From: Symbiodinium natans
Lineage: Eukaryota > Sar > Dinophyceae > Suessiales > Symbiodiniaceae
DNA length: 64,000 bases
Assembly: GCA_905221605.1 (NCBI GenBank)
Contig: CAJNDS010000524.1
Span: 705,581-769,580 of the forward strand
Direction: 5' to 3'
The notes under the pieces were generated by a model, which was given only the letters and a program-made list of their open reading frames with translations, was not told where the DNA came from and did no database searches. The position numbers were made by a program, and so were the translations under genes. Below are positions 1-10,355 of this stretch, piece by piece (within the stretch, counting starts at the first letter, position 1; each line of letters starts with the position of its first letter).

Positions 1-1010
1 GCCAGCTTCCTGTCGGGTCGAGGGCGCTTCGGGAAAACCACCCCCCCTTCAAAGTTAACCCGGAGAACCTTAGAACCGACAGGCACGGGGCCCAAAGCAG
101 CGCACAAGCAGTTCTTGTCATCAAGCGCAGGCAACTGGCCGGACGGGAGGGGGACAGTGACCTGGTAATGGTACTCATCGATCAAGACAACAGCCTTAGA
201 AGTGCGTGGTTGCTTGTGTGTGGCCGTTCGGGCCGACTCATTTGAGAGGCCGGACGGAGAAGGCATAGCATGAGAGGAACCCAGGGCCAGCGAGGCCGCG
301 GAAGCATACCGAGTGCAAAACACCTCGGGATACTCGGCTTCATCGGCAGTGGAGAAATCCCCGGAAGGGAGGATGCCCCAAGGGCGGTGAGGGTGTGAGT
401 TGTCGCACTGGCGGGCAAGGGCGGACAACTCGGGCAGAGAGGTCCACAGCTCCTGGTGCTTAGCGCGCGCGCCCCCGTGCATGCAGGCGTCATAAGGCAC
501 AACAGAACAACGAGGACGCAAGTCAAGGAACTCAGGCAGCAACCACATGTAGGAGCGAGCAGGGTTCTCCACGCAGAAGTGAGTATGGGGCGCCTCCTCA
601 AGCAGCCAAGCACAGAAACGCGCAGCGCGACGGTATATCGAGTTAGCAGAGTCGACCTTGGCCTGCCACGAGGGGGAAAGGCCGGGCAGCCCCGCAGGGA
701 AGGCCTCGCTGCGAAGGGCGGGCGGAGATGGCTGCCCTTTGATCGGGATGTCGCGTGCCCGCGAGGCCGTGCCACAGGGAGGCGCAACGTGAATGAGGAA
801 GACCTGCCGGGCCTGCACAAGCCGGCGAAGGTAGCTCCACGAAGACTCCAAGCGTAAGTCAAGATGCACACAATGCACCAAAGGAACATGGCGGTTGCCA
901 GGATGGTCGACAGCCAAGACCTGAAACCCCAGGGCTCGAAACGCCGCGGAGAGGCCAGCGGACCCACAGCACAACTCGAGGAACATCAGTTTTTGCGGCC
1001 GGACGGCCGG
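1..1010 (-). CDS. Retroelement pol segment: C5-cytosine-methyltransferase-like domain (partial, runs off left edge)
   Basis: One minus-strand frame (codon starts at positions 2 mod 3) is open from about 1150 down to base 1. Around ATG 986 it reads LELCCGSAGLSAAFRALGF, a SAM-binding glycine-rich loop like motif I of C5 methyltransferases. Further on come VAPPCGTASRAR (motif IV-like Pro-Pro-Cys) and CVENPARSYMW (motif VI-like Glu-Asn). The expected reaction would be cytosine methylation, but the motifs are divergent and the target-recognition part is not recognisable, so substrate is open. It follows the dioxygenase-like domain (ending near 1100-1240) with a +1 shift in frame, which could be a mutation or a programmed shift. 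It is probably the middle of a pol polyprotein whose reverse transcriptase would lie left of the window. Alternative: a catalytically dead Rossmann-fold relic. Confidence 0.65.
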
Positions 1011-1099
1011 CAAGGCTGCAGTCGCGCATGGCAGTCGAAGGCCCAGGGGGCCCCTCCGAGGTGGCGGCTCCTTGCAGTGCGGGGCCAGGGCTGGCGGGG

Positions 1100-1897
1100 T
1101 GACCCGAGGGACTAGGGGAACTACACCCAGAAAGCCTAAGGTCAGGGAAGCCAGTGACAACTGCAGGCAGTGTGCGTGGAGGCGGCTCCTTAGCTGGAAG
1201 TCGGAGGCCCAAAGCGCGCAAGGCACGACAAGAGGCCCTGTCAAGTGATGCAACATTTTTGAGGCAATAAGCAATCAACACAAGGCGGCGGCCCTTGAAC
1301 GGCATCACTGCATGCTGCAACCCTTGAGCATTGAAGGCAATGGGACCCCGTCCCAAATCACAAAGCCGCGCACGGAATGACTGACCTCCATGAGAGACCA
1401 CATGTCCCTCGGGGTCCGCGACCGCGAGCTCGCCTCCTTCAAAGCGGGTCAAGGGGATTACAAGGTTGGGCAGACAAGCATTTTGGGCGTCGCGGTGAAT
1501 TCCCATCTCGGATCCCTCAAGGATAACAAAGCTGCTGAACTGGTGAGTGGGGGACACTTCCGCAATCAGCCGGGTGAACACCTTAACAGCCTCGGGGAAT
1601 TGGGCGACCGAAGATCGCAAGCCTACAAGGGGGCCTCGGCGGTACATCCCCGAATAGAAGGACTTCTGAACCTTATCTCTTACGGCATGGGGAGTGCGTG
1701 AAACGGCAACATCGGGGAGTGAATCGAAGGTCTCAATGGCATGCAAAAGGGTGGCAGATTTGGGACTAGAAGAAGATTGCTTTGGGGTCGCCCCGCCCTC
1801 AGGGGCGGGAGCGATCCGCAGGGCCTGGAGTAAGCGCGGGTGGTGCGAACCCCTAGGGTTTGTTGCATCAAAAACGGCTAGGGGTTCAGGCAAAATC
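1100..1897 (-). CDS. Retroelement pol segment: 2OG-Fe(II) dioxygenase-like domain
   Basis: The frame opens at 1897 just after an AG acceptor-like site; a TAG lies upstream at 1912-1914. Counting from the TTG at 1893, residues 131-137 are GIHRDAQN-like with the iron-binding His133-x-Asp135 pair. LTRFEGGELAV follows at about 148-158. GPIAFNAQGLQHAVMPFKGR at about 183-202 supplies the distal His194 and a 2OG-binding Arg. This His-x-Asp...His...Arg order is that of the double-stranded beta-helix dioxygenases (AlkB, TET/JBP and related). The spacing and the GGEL step recall the TET/JBP side, but that is inference. The domain lies directly before the methyltransferase-like frame, so the element may code for both a base modifier and a base oxidiser. 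The C-terminal 100 residues are Pro/Ser rich and partly out of frame. Confidence 0.6.
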
Positions 1898-2279
1898 CTG
1901 GATTTTAAGCACTACAATACGTTTGAAAAAAAGATTGCTCTGGGACCTGGTTTGGCAACCATTTTTTGGAACAATTTCTGTGCGACATTCTGGAAACCAT
2001 GAATTTAAGCTTTCGAGAAATTGTCACTGCTGGCCGCTGTCAAAACTGGATTTGGAAGGTCTTGACCTCGCTCACAAATCGTTTCGATTTTAAGGTTCAG
2101 TTTTAAAGGCCTTTTTGTTGTACGGGATGACCATCTGCGTTTTTTCGATGTAACACCCTGGGATTTCGAGTTGCACTTCAAGGCCCTGTTTGGGAATTAC
2201 TGAAAACCCCTGCCTTAGGCCCTCAGACTGCGCATGTTTTGTTTGTATTTAATCTGGACACCTTGACTTTGTGGGGTTT

Positions 2280-4262
2280 CGGTTTAGGGTATAGGGCTTC
2301 AATTTTCACACATGTTCCTGCCACAACGGTGCACCATCATGGTTTTTCCATCGGAAACGGCCAGGGCATCATAAATTTTGGAAGCTAAGCAAAAACAATG
2401 TCTTGACCTGCAGTTTGGTGTTCAAGGCTTCGGGCCCTACAGATGCTTCCCTCCAGAATTGGCTCAAATCAGCACCCCGCCCCTTGAAATCCCTAAGAAA
2501 TCTTAGGCCCCCACCACGTAAGTCCGAAGACACTGTTAGCGTCTTCAAGTTTAGGTTGGAGACTTAAACTCTCGGGTTTCAGGTTTAGGGCCAAAGTTTA
2601 GGGAGGTGTGGGGGCTATCTTCAAGTCCAAAAGCTTGTCCATGTTTTAGGGCCCTTAAGAAGTCCCCCATGCTGAAACTGACATCTTCACGTTTAGATTG
2701 CAGGCTTCAACTCTTGGTTTTCAGGTTTAGGGGGGTTTAGGGAGGTTTAGGGCGGTTTAGGGAGGTTTAGGGACTACCTTAAAGTCAAAAACAGTTTTCC
2801 CGCCCCTTAGAGCCCCTGAGAAGTCCTAAGGCCCCACACCAAAACTGACACCTTCAGTTTAGGTAGGAGGCTTCAACTTTTAGTTTGCAGGCTTTGGGAA
2901 GTTTAGGGACTATCTTTGAGTTAAAATATTTTTGATTTGAGCACGGGTTCTTCGTGAGGGCTCGGTTGCGGCTTTTGGCCTGTGACAACAGTTTGAGGCA
3001 TTGGGAGTTGCCTTTTTGGCCTCTGGGCACTATTTTGAGGCACAGGGTGTTTCTTTTACCTTCGCGTGACAAAATCATTCCAACATGGGACAACAGGCGA
3101 AAAACAAACATTTGCACGACCGAATCACTCCCAAAAGTGATGCGAAGCCACAATTCCATACCCCAACTACAAGTCCCGCACAAAAAAAGCAATCAGACCA
3201 AAACCAACGGGAGCGACACAGGGAGCGACACGGGAGCGACGGGAGCGACACGGGAGGGACAAAAGGAGCGACGCGGGAGCGACGGGAGCGACAAGGGGAG
3301 CGACAAGGGGAGCGACACAGGGAGCGACGGGAGCGACACGAGGAGCGACACGGGAGCGACCCAACCTCGTAGATTATGTAGATTTTGTAGTTGGGGTATG
3401 GAATTGCGGCTTCGCATCACTGTTGGGAGTGATTCGGTCGTGTGAATGCTTGCTTTTCGCCTGTTGTCCCATTTTGGAATGATTTTGTCACGCGAATGCA
3501 AAAAAAACACCCTGCGGGCCCTGGCGCCCCGAAATAGCGTCCACCGGCCAAAAAGATAACTCCCAATGCCTCAAACTGTTGTCACAGGCCAAAAGCCCAA
3601 CCGAGCCCTGGCGAAAAACCTGTGCTCAAATCAAAAATATTTTAACTCAAAGATAGCCCCGAAACTTCCCAAAGCCTGCAAAGCAAAAGTTTATAAAAGC
3701 CTCCTACCTAAATTGAAGATGTCAGTTTTAGTGTGGGGGCTTAGGGTTTCTTAAGGGCTCTAAGGGGCGGGAAAACTGTCTGTTGACTTTAAGATAGTCC
3801 CTAAACCCCCCTAAACCTGAAAACCAAGAGTTTAAGCCTGCAATCTAAACTTGAAGATGTCAGTTTTAGCCTGGGGACTTTTTAAGCGCCTTAAAAAATG
3901 GACAAGCTTTTGGACTTGAAGATGGCCCCCAGACCTCCCTAAAATTTGGTCCTAAACCTGAAACCCGAGAGTTTAAGTCTCCAACCTAAACTTGAAGACG
4001 CTAACAGTGTCTTCGGACTTGGCGTGGGGGCCTAAGACTTCTTAGGGACTTCAAGGGGCGGGGTGCTGATTTGAGCCAATTCTGGAGGGAAGCATCTGTA
4101 GGGCCCGAAACCCTGAACACCAAACTGCCCAGGTCAAGACATTGTTTTTGCTTAGCTTCCAAAATTTATGACGCCCTGGCCGTTTCCGATGGAAAAACCA
4201 TGATGGTGCACCGTTGTGGCAGGAACATGTGTGAAAATTGAAACCCTATACCCTAAACCTAA
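2280..4262. repeat. Large inverted repeat (fold-back element), arms of about 0.9 kb
   Basis: The left arm (about 2280-3175) reads as the reverse complement of the right arm (about 3385-4262). Matches run from GTGCACCGTTGTGGCAGGAA at the outer end, through telomere-like GGTTTAGGG/CCCTAAACC blocks, to CCCCAACTAC/GTAGTTGGGG next to the loop. The arms carry scattered substitutions and small indels, so the palindrome is not recent. No ORF in it looks like a protein, which suggests a non-autonomous fold-back or MITE-like element. The repeats flanking it are not part of the palindrome. Confidence 0.85.
3208..3362 (+). repeat. Minisatellite in the fold-back loop, unit about GGGAGCGACACG
   Basis: Roughly a dozen tandem copies of a 10-17 bp unit built on GGAGCGAC, with variants GGGAGCGACACA and AAGGGGAGCGAC. 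It forms the loop between the two inverted arms. The translations in several frames are arginine/serine-rich repeats and are not taken as genes. Confidence 0.8.
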
Positions 4263-4339
4263 ACCCGAAATAAAGGGCCACAAAACACACAGAACCAGCA
4301 GCCATCGGAAAATAGAAACTGCTTAACCCTGCAAACCAA

Positions 4340-4800
4340 GCAAAATCGTGAGCCCTGGGCCATCTTCATTCCCCCCGCCCCCTTATTATTTCCGCTGCCC
4401 ACAGCGCATGAACAAAAATTGTTTTGTTGAGGAGCCCAAGCAAGTCGATATGTAGCCCCAAAAAAGATTTATAGTGAGCATTCCCAAGACATGCTAAATC
4501 AACCAGCCTACACGACAAAAATCACGCAACCAAAAAAACGTCCAAAATCATGAGCCTTCCCAAAAGGGCTCACCCCCCTCCGCCCGTTTCCCCTGCTTTC
4601 CACAAAGCACGAAAAAATGAAATCATGTTTTTGTTGCGGTGTCCTGTAAAAGCCGATCTGTCGCCAAAGACAAAGAAAAACGAAACGGGTTCTTAGCAAA
4701 ACATACCAAAACAAGAACCCCCCAAAAAAACGCCACTAAACCCTAAAAAAACCTGAAAAACCATGAGCCCTTGGAGAACCCTCGAAATGGCTCGCGCCCC
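4340..4800. repeat. Degenerate tandem repeat, period about 200 bp
   Basis: A pattern of ATCATGAGCC/ATCGTGAGCC, a C-rich run, a TTTCC/TTCCG-C-GC block, CAAAGCACG-like text and a T-rich GTTTTTGTTG block recurs near 4350, 4545 and (partly) 4755. Copies are strongly diverged. No protein-coding potential is seen. Confidence 0.4.
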
Positions 4801-4814
4801 CGTGTCTTTCTTAC

Positions 4815-5059
4815 CTGCGCTTAGCCTGGAGGTTCGGTTGCCGGCTAGCATCCGATCCACCAGAAAGCTTCGGACTGTCACGCGGCAGTGATTGCACTTC
4901 GGCATTCGCTGCACCGGGGGTCGGTTGCCAAACTGCATCCGATCTAGAAGAAAGCTTGAGATTGCTGCAAGGTTGCTCAACGGCATCCTGCACAGGCTGT
5001 CCCTGACCCGCAAAATGCAAGGGTCCAGGGTCACCAAACTCGACTGATTGGGGCCCTAG
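4815..5059 (-). CDS. gag-pol linker exon, reached by stop-codon readthrough
   Basis: This stretch continues the gag zinc-knuckle frame after its stop at 5060-5062 (GAG TGA CTA GGG). It reads LGPQSVEFGDPG... to ...RQPNLQAKR and contains two similar blocks (SSRSDAVWQP / SGGSDASRQP). It has no conserved domain. It ends exactly at a consensus splice donor. Its only evident role is to join gag to the dioxygenase-like part of pol; the continuous frame on both sides supports that. Confidence 0.45.
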
Positions 5060-6303
5060 TCACTCCGACTGAGCCTTGCTCCGCTTCGGGCAAGCAGAAG
5101 CGCCGTGGCCATGCTGCCCACACTTCGGGATGGCGCATGCGTGGAGGCCCCTCTGGCACGCATTGTTCTTGACCTCATTGGCACAAGTGCCGAGCTGGAA
5201 TCCGTAGCAGTACGGATTTCCTTTCTTCGTGGCAGACACGCACCCCCACGCCACCATTTGCGCTGGCATCCCGGGAGCTTTGGTCTTTCCTTTGCCCTTG
5301 CCCTGGCCCTTGGGATTGCGAGGCTTGCGGGGGCCGTAGGGACCGGGGCGCTCGGGTCGCTCCAACTCCTTGCCTTTTCATCAAGGGATCGAGAAGAAGC
5401 AGAAGGAAGCGGCTGCATCAAGCACACGACATCGAAAGAATTCATGACAGTTTGGAGGTGCGTGTCCAAGGGCCTGGCTCCACCAGAGGATTGCACTCCG
5501 TCACGGGTCAGGTCTCGCAACTCGCTGAAGAGCTTCTTGTCTGCAGCTACGAGTTGAGCCCAGGTTGGCCGAACATACCCAGCCGGGGCTTCCTGCATGC
5601 GTGCACGCATCAAACGATCACTCCACTGTTGCATGGTCGCGTACTCGACAAGGTTGGCTTGGTCCATGGCAAGGGAACGGCGCTGCAACGCCTGCATGAC
5701 ATGAACCTCGGAAGATGTGACCGCTTTCTGTTCCGCATCCTTGTTTTCAACCTTCAGACGCCCAGTGTGCTCGTCGACGGTGAAGCGGGTGTCACGGCGT
5801 CGGTCTGAGCCCACTTCTTGCTCTCTTGAAGTACATATTTCCCAAGACAGATAGCGAAGCTCGTTGTTTTCATAGCAAGCCACGGCCCTGTCTACCAAGG
5901 CCTCGCTAGGTTCGCTCAAGCCCTTGATGGAGACTCCAACGAGCTTCTTTTTCTGCTTCTCGAACCTCTCGGCTCGCTCGGGTTGTGTCAGGCGCCTGCT
6001 TGCTGGCTCTTCGGACTTCTCGATCTTTTGGCGCAGCTCAGAAGTGACAACGGCGTAGGACTCGTGGTACAGGGCCCGGAAACTGGCCTGGACACCAAGT
6101 TCCGCATCCCTCCCAAGCATGAGCTTCAGTGCGGCCATCAACGGGGATTCATCGGCTTGACCTGGGGTGAAGCTGGAGATGAACGCCAACTGTCTCAGTG
6201 AAGATACCGCGGCTTTGATTTTTGTGGCATCCTCCTTTGTGAGTCCGCTGGCATCTACCCTCGCATTGAAAACACTCTGACTGTCCGAGTAAGAGGCAGC
6301 CAT
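5060..6303 (-). pseudogene. Retroelement gag-like protein with C-terminal Cys-His cluster, one frameshift
   Basis: I take the ATG at 6303 (MAASYSDSQSVF) rather than the upstream TTG. An N-terminal alpha-helical, charged region of about 310 residues is followed by a basic Gly/Lys stretch (KGQGKGKGKTKAPG). A Cys/His-rich tail follows: CYGFQLGTCANEVKNNAC, then CAIPKCGQHGHGASAC. This is the layout of a nucleic-acid-binding capsid protein. The helical part and the zinc tail are in different frames; the switch is near 5365-5395, at GATGAAAAGGCAAGG, so the copy is broken or uses a frameshift. The stop is TGA followed by CTAG, a context known to leak. It lies 295 bp downstream of the recombinase gene on the same strand. 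Confidence 0.65.
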
Positions 6304-6597
6304 CCTCCTAGCTGCACCTGACGGGATCAAGCCAAAACGTGCTCACTCGGCTGCCGAAATCCACCGCACGCATACAGCATGATAGTCAAAACTCGGACGG
6401 GTGCTCACCTTGCCATCTCTGTAAGCTTGCGTTCTTTTTCTCGTTCTCGGCAAAAAGAACACGTTTGGCTCGGCATCGCCTTTGCGCCCCTGAGCACGGG
6501 CCTGGCATCGTCAAAGACGCCCCAGGCCCTCTCCTCCTGCCAGGGGTGGTTCGCAAGCCCTGGCATCACCCAAAAGGCGCCCCAAGTCTGCGATCCA

Positions 6598-8358
6598 TCA
6601 CACTGGTCCCTCAGAAGATCTTGGATAACACTGCTTGCAAAACGGATACAAAACTTGCGGTATATCATCGCACTTAGAAGATGACGAGGTGATCGCTCGG
6701 CCGCAGCGGAACATAGTGCCCTCCTCCGACGAAACAACATGGATGAAGCGACTGACTCGATGACGAAACACCTCTGCCTCATCCAGCCGTTCCCTCAAGC
6801 CGGGCTCGGGCTGCCACGGACCAACAAGCTCGTCGACGGCCTGCTCCTCTTCCTCCAAGTCTGGACGCTCCTCGTCTTCACTGCCTTCTGTTGACTCCGA
6901 AACGTCGTCCGGGAGGGCCTCTGGTGCAGCCGGGCGCTCCGGTGTGAACATCCCTGACCTTGTGCAGTCGGGTCTGAACTTGTCGAAGGCGATGTCCTCC
7001 AGAATCTGATCGAACTGCCTTAATGCCGGGGCGACGTTGTCTCTGCCGTACACGACGTCGCTGTCCGCCTGAGAGGCACTGTGGTACCCCAGAATCAATC
7101 GAATTTCCTTGCTGGCCCCCCATTTTGCAGCCCAGCTGAGGCCGGTGGCCTTCATGGAATGCGTGCCAAGAAGCTTGACTGTAGCAACGTCCTCCCCGGC
7201 CTTATACAGCAGGCTCCTCAACCACTTGGCTCCCATCCCAACGGCAATCGGCGATGAGGCCCAACCCCCCCCGTCCATAGGGGCGGGCAAGAGGGGCGAG
7301 TCCTCAGACCAGCCAGGGCCGTAAAGCTCGGCGATGTCCATCCACGCAATCGCCCACGACTCATCGAGAAGGCCCTGAACCGGGGCGCACATGGAAAGGT
7401 AGCGCGTCTTCCGCTCGAGGGTGTAAGCCGTCTTCGTTCGACACACAGAAGCTTCAAGGAAGCCCCTGACTCCACCATCGGGCAGATCGGTAACATCCTT
7501 GGTGATAGCGCCACTATTTTGCATGTCGGAGAACCGCGCACGAGCATAGGTGGCGTACAGGAAACATCCGGCAGCATATCTGTCTGACCCACTGAAGTCA
7601 CCCCAGCCGGTGACGATCTTTTCCAAGGCCTTGACGTGCGAGACCTTGAGCGGCGGCTTCTGAACTTGCTTTCTCTTGTTCAAGTACAGAGCGTTGCAAG
7701 CACCAGTCAAACGGGTCGAAAAGACATCTTCAAACTTGCATTCAAGGACATGCCGACAGAAAGCCACCGAACTCAGGAAGCTGCGAGCGAAAGTAGGGGC
7801 TTGCCTGGCGCAGTACTCCTTGACGAAGCGGTACAAGAGGTCTTCCCTGAATGGGAAAGGCGGCTGGCCTTCCTTTTTACAGAACTTCAAGTACCTGAGG
7901 ATTGGCCCCGCTCGGCCATGCAGTGTGGCGCTCGCCTTCAAAGCAAAAATGTCAAGTAGAACCGAAGACAACTGCTGAGGTCACCACCGGAAGCATCCAC
8001 CGCAACCTTCTCCACGACCCCGAAGTGCTCGCCGTGTGACAGCATTATGCCACTCCATTTGGCAATGGCAGCGGATCTGCTTTCTGTCTGCTTAGCATGC
8101 CAAGGGGTCCCTTTGGACTTTGCAAACGGAATACTGGGCGCAGGGGCCGGCACAGGAGGTGTTGTGGGGAGGGGAGCAGAGGACCCCAAGGCTGCACTCG
8201 GGAGCCCGACGCCCCACCGTTGGTAGGGAGGGAGGCCTGGCAGAATGCTTGGTGGATTGAGAATCTGGGATGTCCCAGGGCTGCACGAACCTGGTTTTGG
8301 ACCCTTTAAGGAGGTACTCGAGATGCTGTTCGTAGGCCTCTTCAAGGTTGCGCTTCAT
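6598..8358 (-). pseudogene. Tyrosine recombinase of a DIRS/Ngaro-like retroelement, frameshifted N-terminus
   Basis: The main frame (7971-6598) has the catalytic set of the tyrosine recombinases. Arg is in YATYARARFSDMQ (Arg I), then LLGTHSMKATGLSW (His-x-x-Lys in place of the usual His-x-x-Arg), LILGYHS (Gly-x-His), and the nucleophile Tyr in DSDVVYGRDNV. Family members cut and rejoin circular cDNA to integrate it. After the catalytic domain come an acidic Glu/Asp-rich linker and a Cys tail (FCKQCYP). The N-terminal part is spread over two further frames (MKRNLEEAYEQHLEYLLKGS at 8358; SRSAAIAKWSGIML near 8060), so at least two indels have accumulated. It is the first gene of the minus-strand series recombinase, gag, pol. 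Confidence 0.8.
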
Positions 8359-10055
8359 TGTCCCAAGAAAAGCCCCTAATCAACCAAAAAGGACCCTGAA
8401 GCGCTGAGGGCCGAGCAGAACTCAAGAAGCCAGCGGCAAAAGAATCCGCAGACAAGTATGAGGCCAGTGCGCGGCAGCCACGAGGGCAGCCCAGGAACCT
8501 GGAGAGAGAAAGAGGAGCAGACGGGCTCCGTCGGAGCGGCTGATCAAAACACCTCGGAGGTTACTCTCAAAGATGTACGTCAGCAGACTGGGGGCTTCCT
8601 GGGAGTATTCAAGAAGGCGCTCAAAGTAGAAAGAACGTGGCCGCAAGCGAAGTGCAACAAAAGGTGCAATCACAGGAGGCTCGAGAAGCTCGGAAGCCCC
8701 GGACTCGCTGCTCCCACTGGGGGAGAAAAGCATCCGCCACCCCCGCGGGGTGCTTGTTCGGAGGGGGCCCGTTTGGAAAGGAAGAACCTGTTGAGGACCC
8801 ACAAGGTTACTCAAGAACTGGGCCCAGGAAAGAATTTTTCAGGCTCTCTGTCTATCTCAAAAGCTTTCAGCCCACAGCTTGAGAATGCAGACGAGTTCAA
8901 AGTGCAGAGCCTTGCCTCAAGGTTGAAAAATTCTCAATCTCTTAAAAATCATGATACTCGCAAGTTCCCCAAATTCTGCAAGCGGCGTCATGACGAGCAA
9001 ATGTTAAAACCATGATGCACGCAAGTTGCTACACGAGGGAAGTAGCTTCCCAGGTTACAAAGATCCGAAAAGCGAGTTTCAAAAGTGACAGACAACTTTT
9101 GAAACATTGTGTGTCTATAAAGCTATAGGAGACGAGTCTCCAATAAAGCAAGGAGTGATCATCGAAAGGGAAAGCCCTTGGTGTACTGGCCGCAAGAGGT
9201 GGGCCTAAGGCAGTCTCCGAGCGGCACTTAACCACGGAATGATGGGTACCAGCACTACATGCGCCCACCAGGGCCAGGTGGCACAACACTTCCGCACTTG
9301 TACGCAAAGCCTGCAGGAGGAGCACTGGAGCAGAGCATGGGGATTCACACAGCACATGGCAACCGAGCGAAACACGGAAGCACCGAAAATGAACCCTGTA
9401 GGGTTGATTGCAATGCCGTTGGAGCACTACTGCTGGCCCCGCGGGCAACATCATTCGCGGCCGCGGATGCGACCATCCAGCAAGACCATGTATGGGTGAG
9501 CGTCTTGCCAGGATTAGTTACGTCACTGGCGGATGGCTCGTCATCCCTGAACTGGGAAGCTTGGCTGTAGGCAGGGACTAGCACTGGGTGCACGAAGGGA
9601 ATTGGCAGCATGGCTGCAAAACAATGGTATTCTGCTTGGTTCCACACCGGACAAACTGGCCACTGGTGCAGGAAGGCGGACCTGAGTTTGGAAGGCTTGG
9701 GCGGTGCGCCAAACATTGCTTCCGTCACAAGGGTCTTCAGGCGGACGATGAGCACGTTGACCAGGATGCCACGGTCGCCTCGAACACAACAGACAAGGCA
9801 TGCACTACCACTATAGACAGCATGGCACTGTTTTTCAAACCACATGACTCTACAGGCAAGATTCCTCAAGGAGGCTACCAAACATCACAAGCAGTCAGTG
9901 TTTACAGAAAGTCATGCGCTCATGATCATGGCTTTGAGCCTGCATCCTTGCATAAGCATCAATAGTCCAATGGACACATCTGGCACCATGGCCATGTTGT
10001 ATGACAGCCCCTTGGCTCATACAAAGGCACCATGTGCCACTTCATGAGACCCTCA
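8359..10055. other. No recognisable gene
   Basis: About 1.7 kb upstream of the recombinase. The longest frame (minus, 9881-9345, 178 residues) has no motif I recognise and low conservation-like character. The 5' end of the left retroelement, including any terminal repeat, should lie here, but its partner would be outside the window, so the border cannot be set. Confidence 0.5.
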
Positions 10056-10174
10056 TAGCCCCTTGGCTGAGCAGACATTGCTCGTCTCATGCAATTGTAA
10101 CATACAATACATGTGTGAGCGCAAGCTCATGTCTTTTCTTGCTTTGCAAACCGCATCCTCATCATTAGTCCGGA

Positions 10175-10350
10175 TCAGCCTTGCTTTCAAGGCAACATCG
10201 CGACTTCCATCTGATATGGGTTGCAGATATTGCAAAACACATTTGCAACGCGCCCGCATCACCAGCTTGGCTTTGCCGGTGTTTCGAGGCCACATCAGGA
10301 CGACCATCGGATATGGGTTGTAGACAGTGCAAAACACATGTGCAATGTGC
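10175..10350 (+). repeat. Two-copy direct repeat, period about 95 bp
   Basis: ATATGGGTTG-AGA--TGCAAAACACAT with flanking GCTTTC...CACATC...CCATC-GATA occurs near 10180-10250 and again near 10270-10345. Differences are scattered substitutions. The second copy ends just before the stop of the neighbouring minus-strand ORF. Confidence 0.6.
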
Positions 10351-10355
10351 ACGGC

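Larger units (their letters stand above)
1898..4814 (-). other. Candidate intron (or intron-like insertion) in the retroelement pol
   Basis: The pol linker frame stops at a TAA immediately after CGCAG, inside CGCAG|GTAAGA, a textbook 5' splice site (intron start at 4814). At the far side TCCAG|GATT (exon restart at 1897) is an AG|G acceptor, the form reported for dinoflagellates. Joining the two exons (phase 2) makes an AGG codon and continues exactly into the dioxygenase frame. CAG stands at both borders, as in introner-type insertions with a short target duplication. The segment contains the 2 kb fold-back repeat. It could instead be a simple transposon insertion that has killed the gene; no transcript evidence is available. 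Confidence 0.4.

Noticed and set aside
3085-3510. Arg/Ser-rich ORFs on both strands at the fold-back loop
   Set aside because: They are translations of the GGAGCGAC minisatellite and the palindrome arms.
9345-9881. 178-residue minus-strand ORF as a gene
   Set aside because: No recognised motif, starts at a non-ATG-supported position, and overlaps similar-length frames on the other strand.
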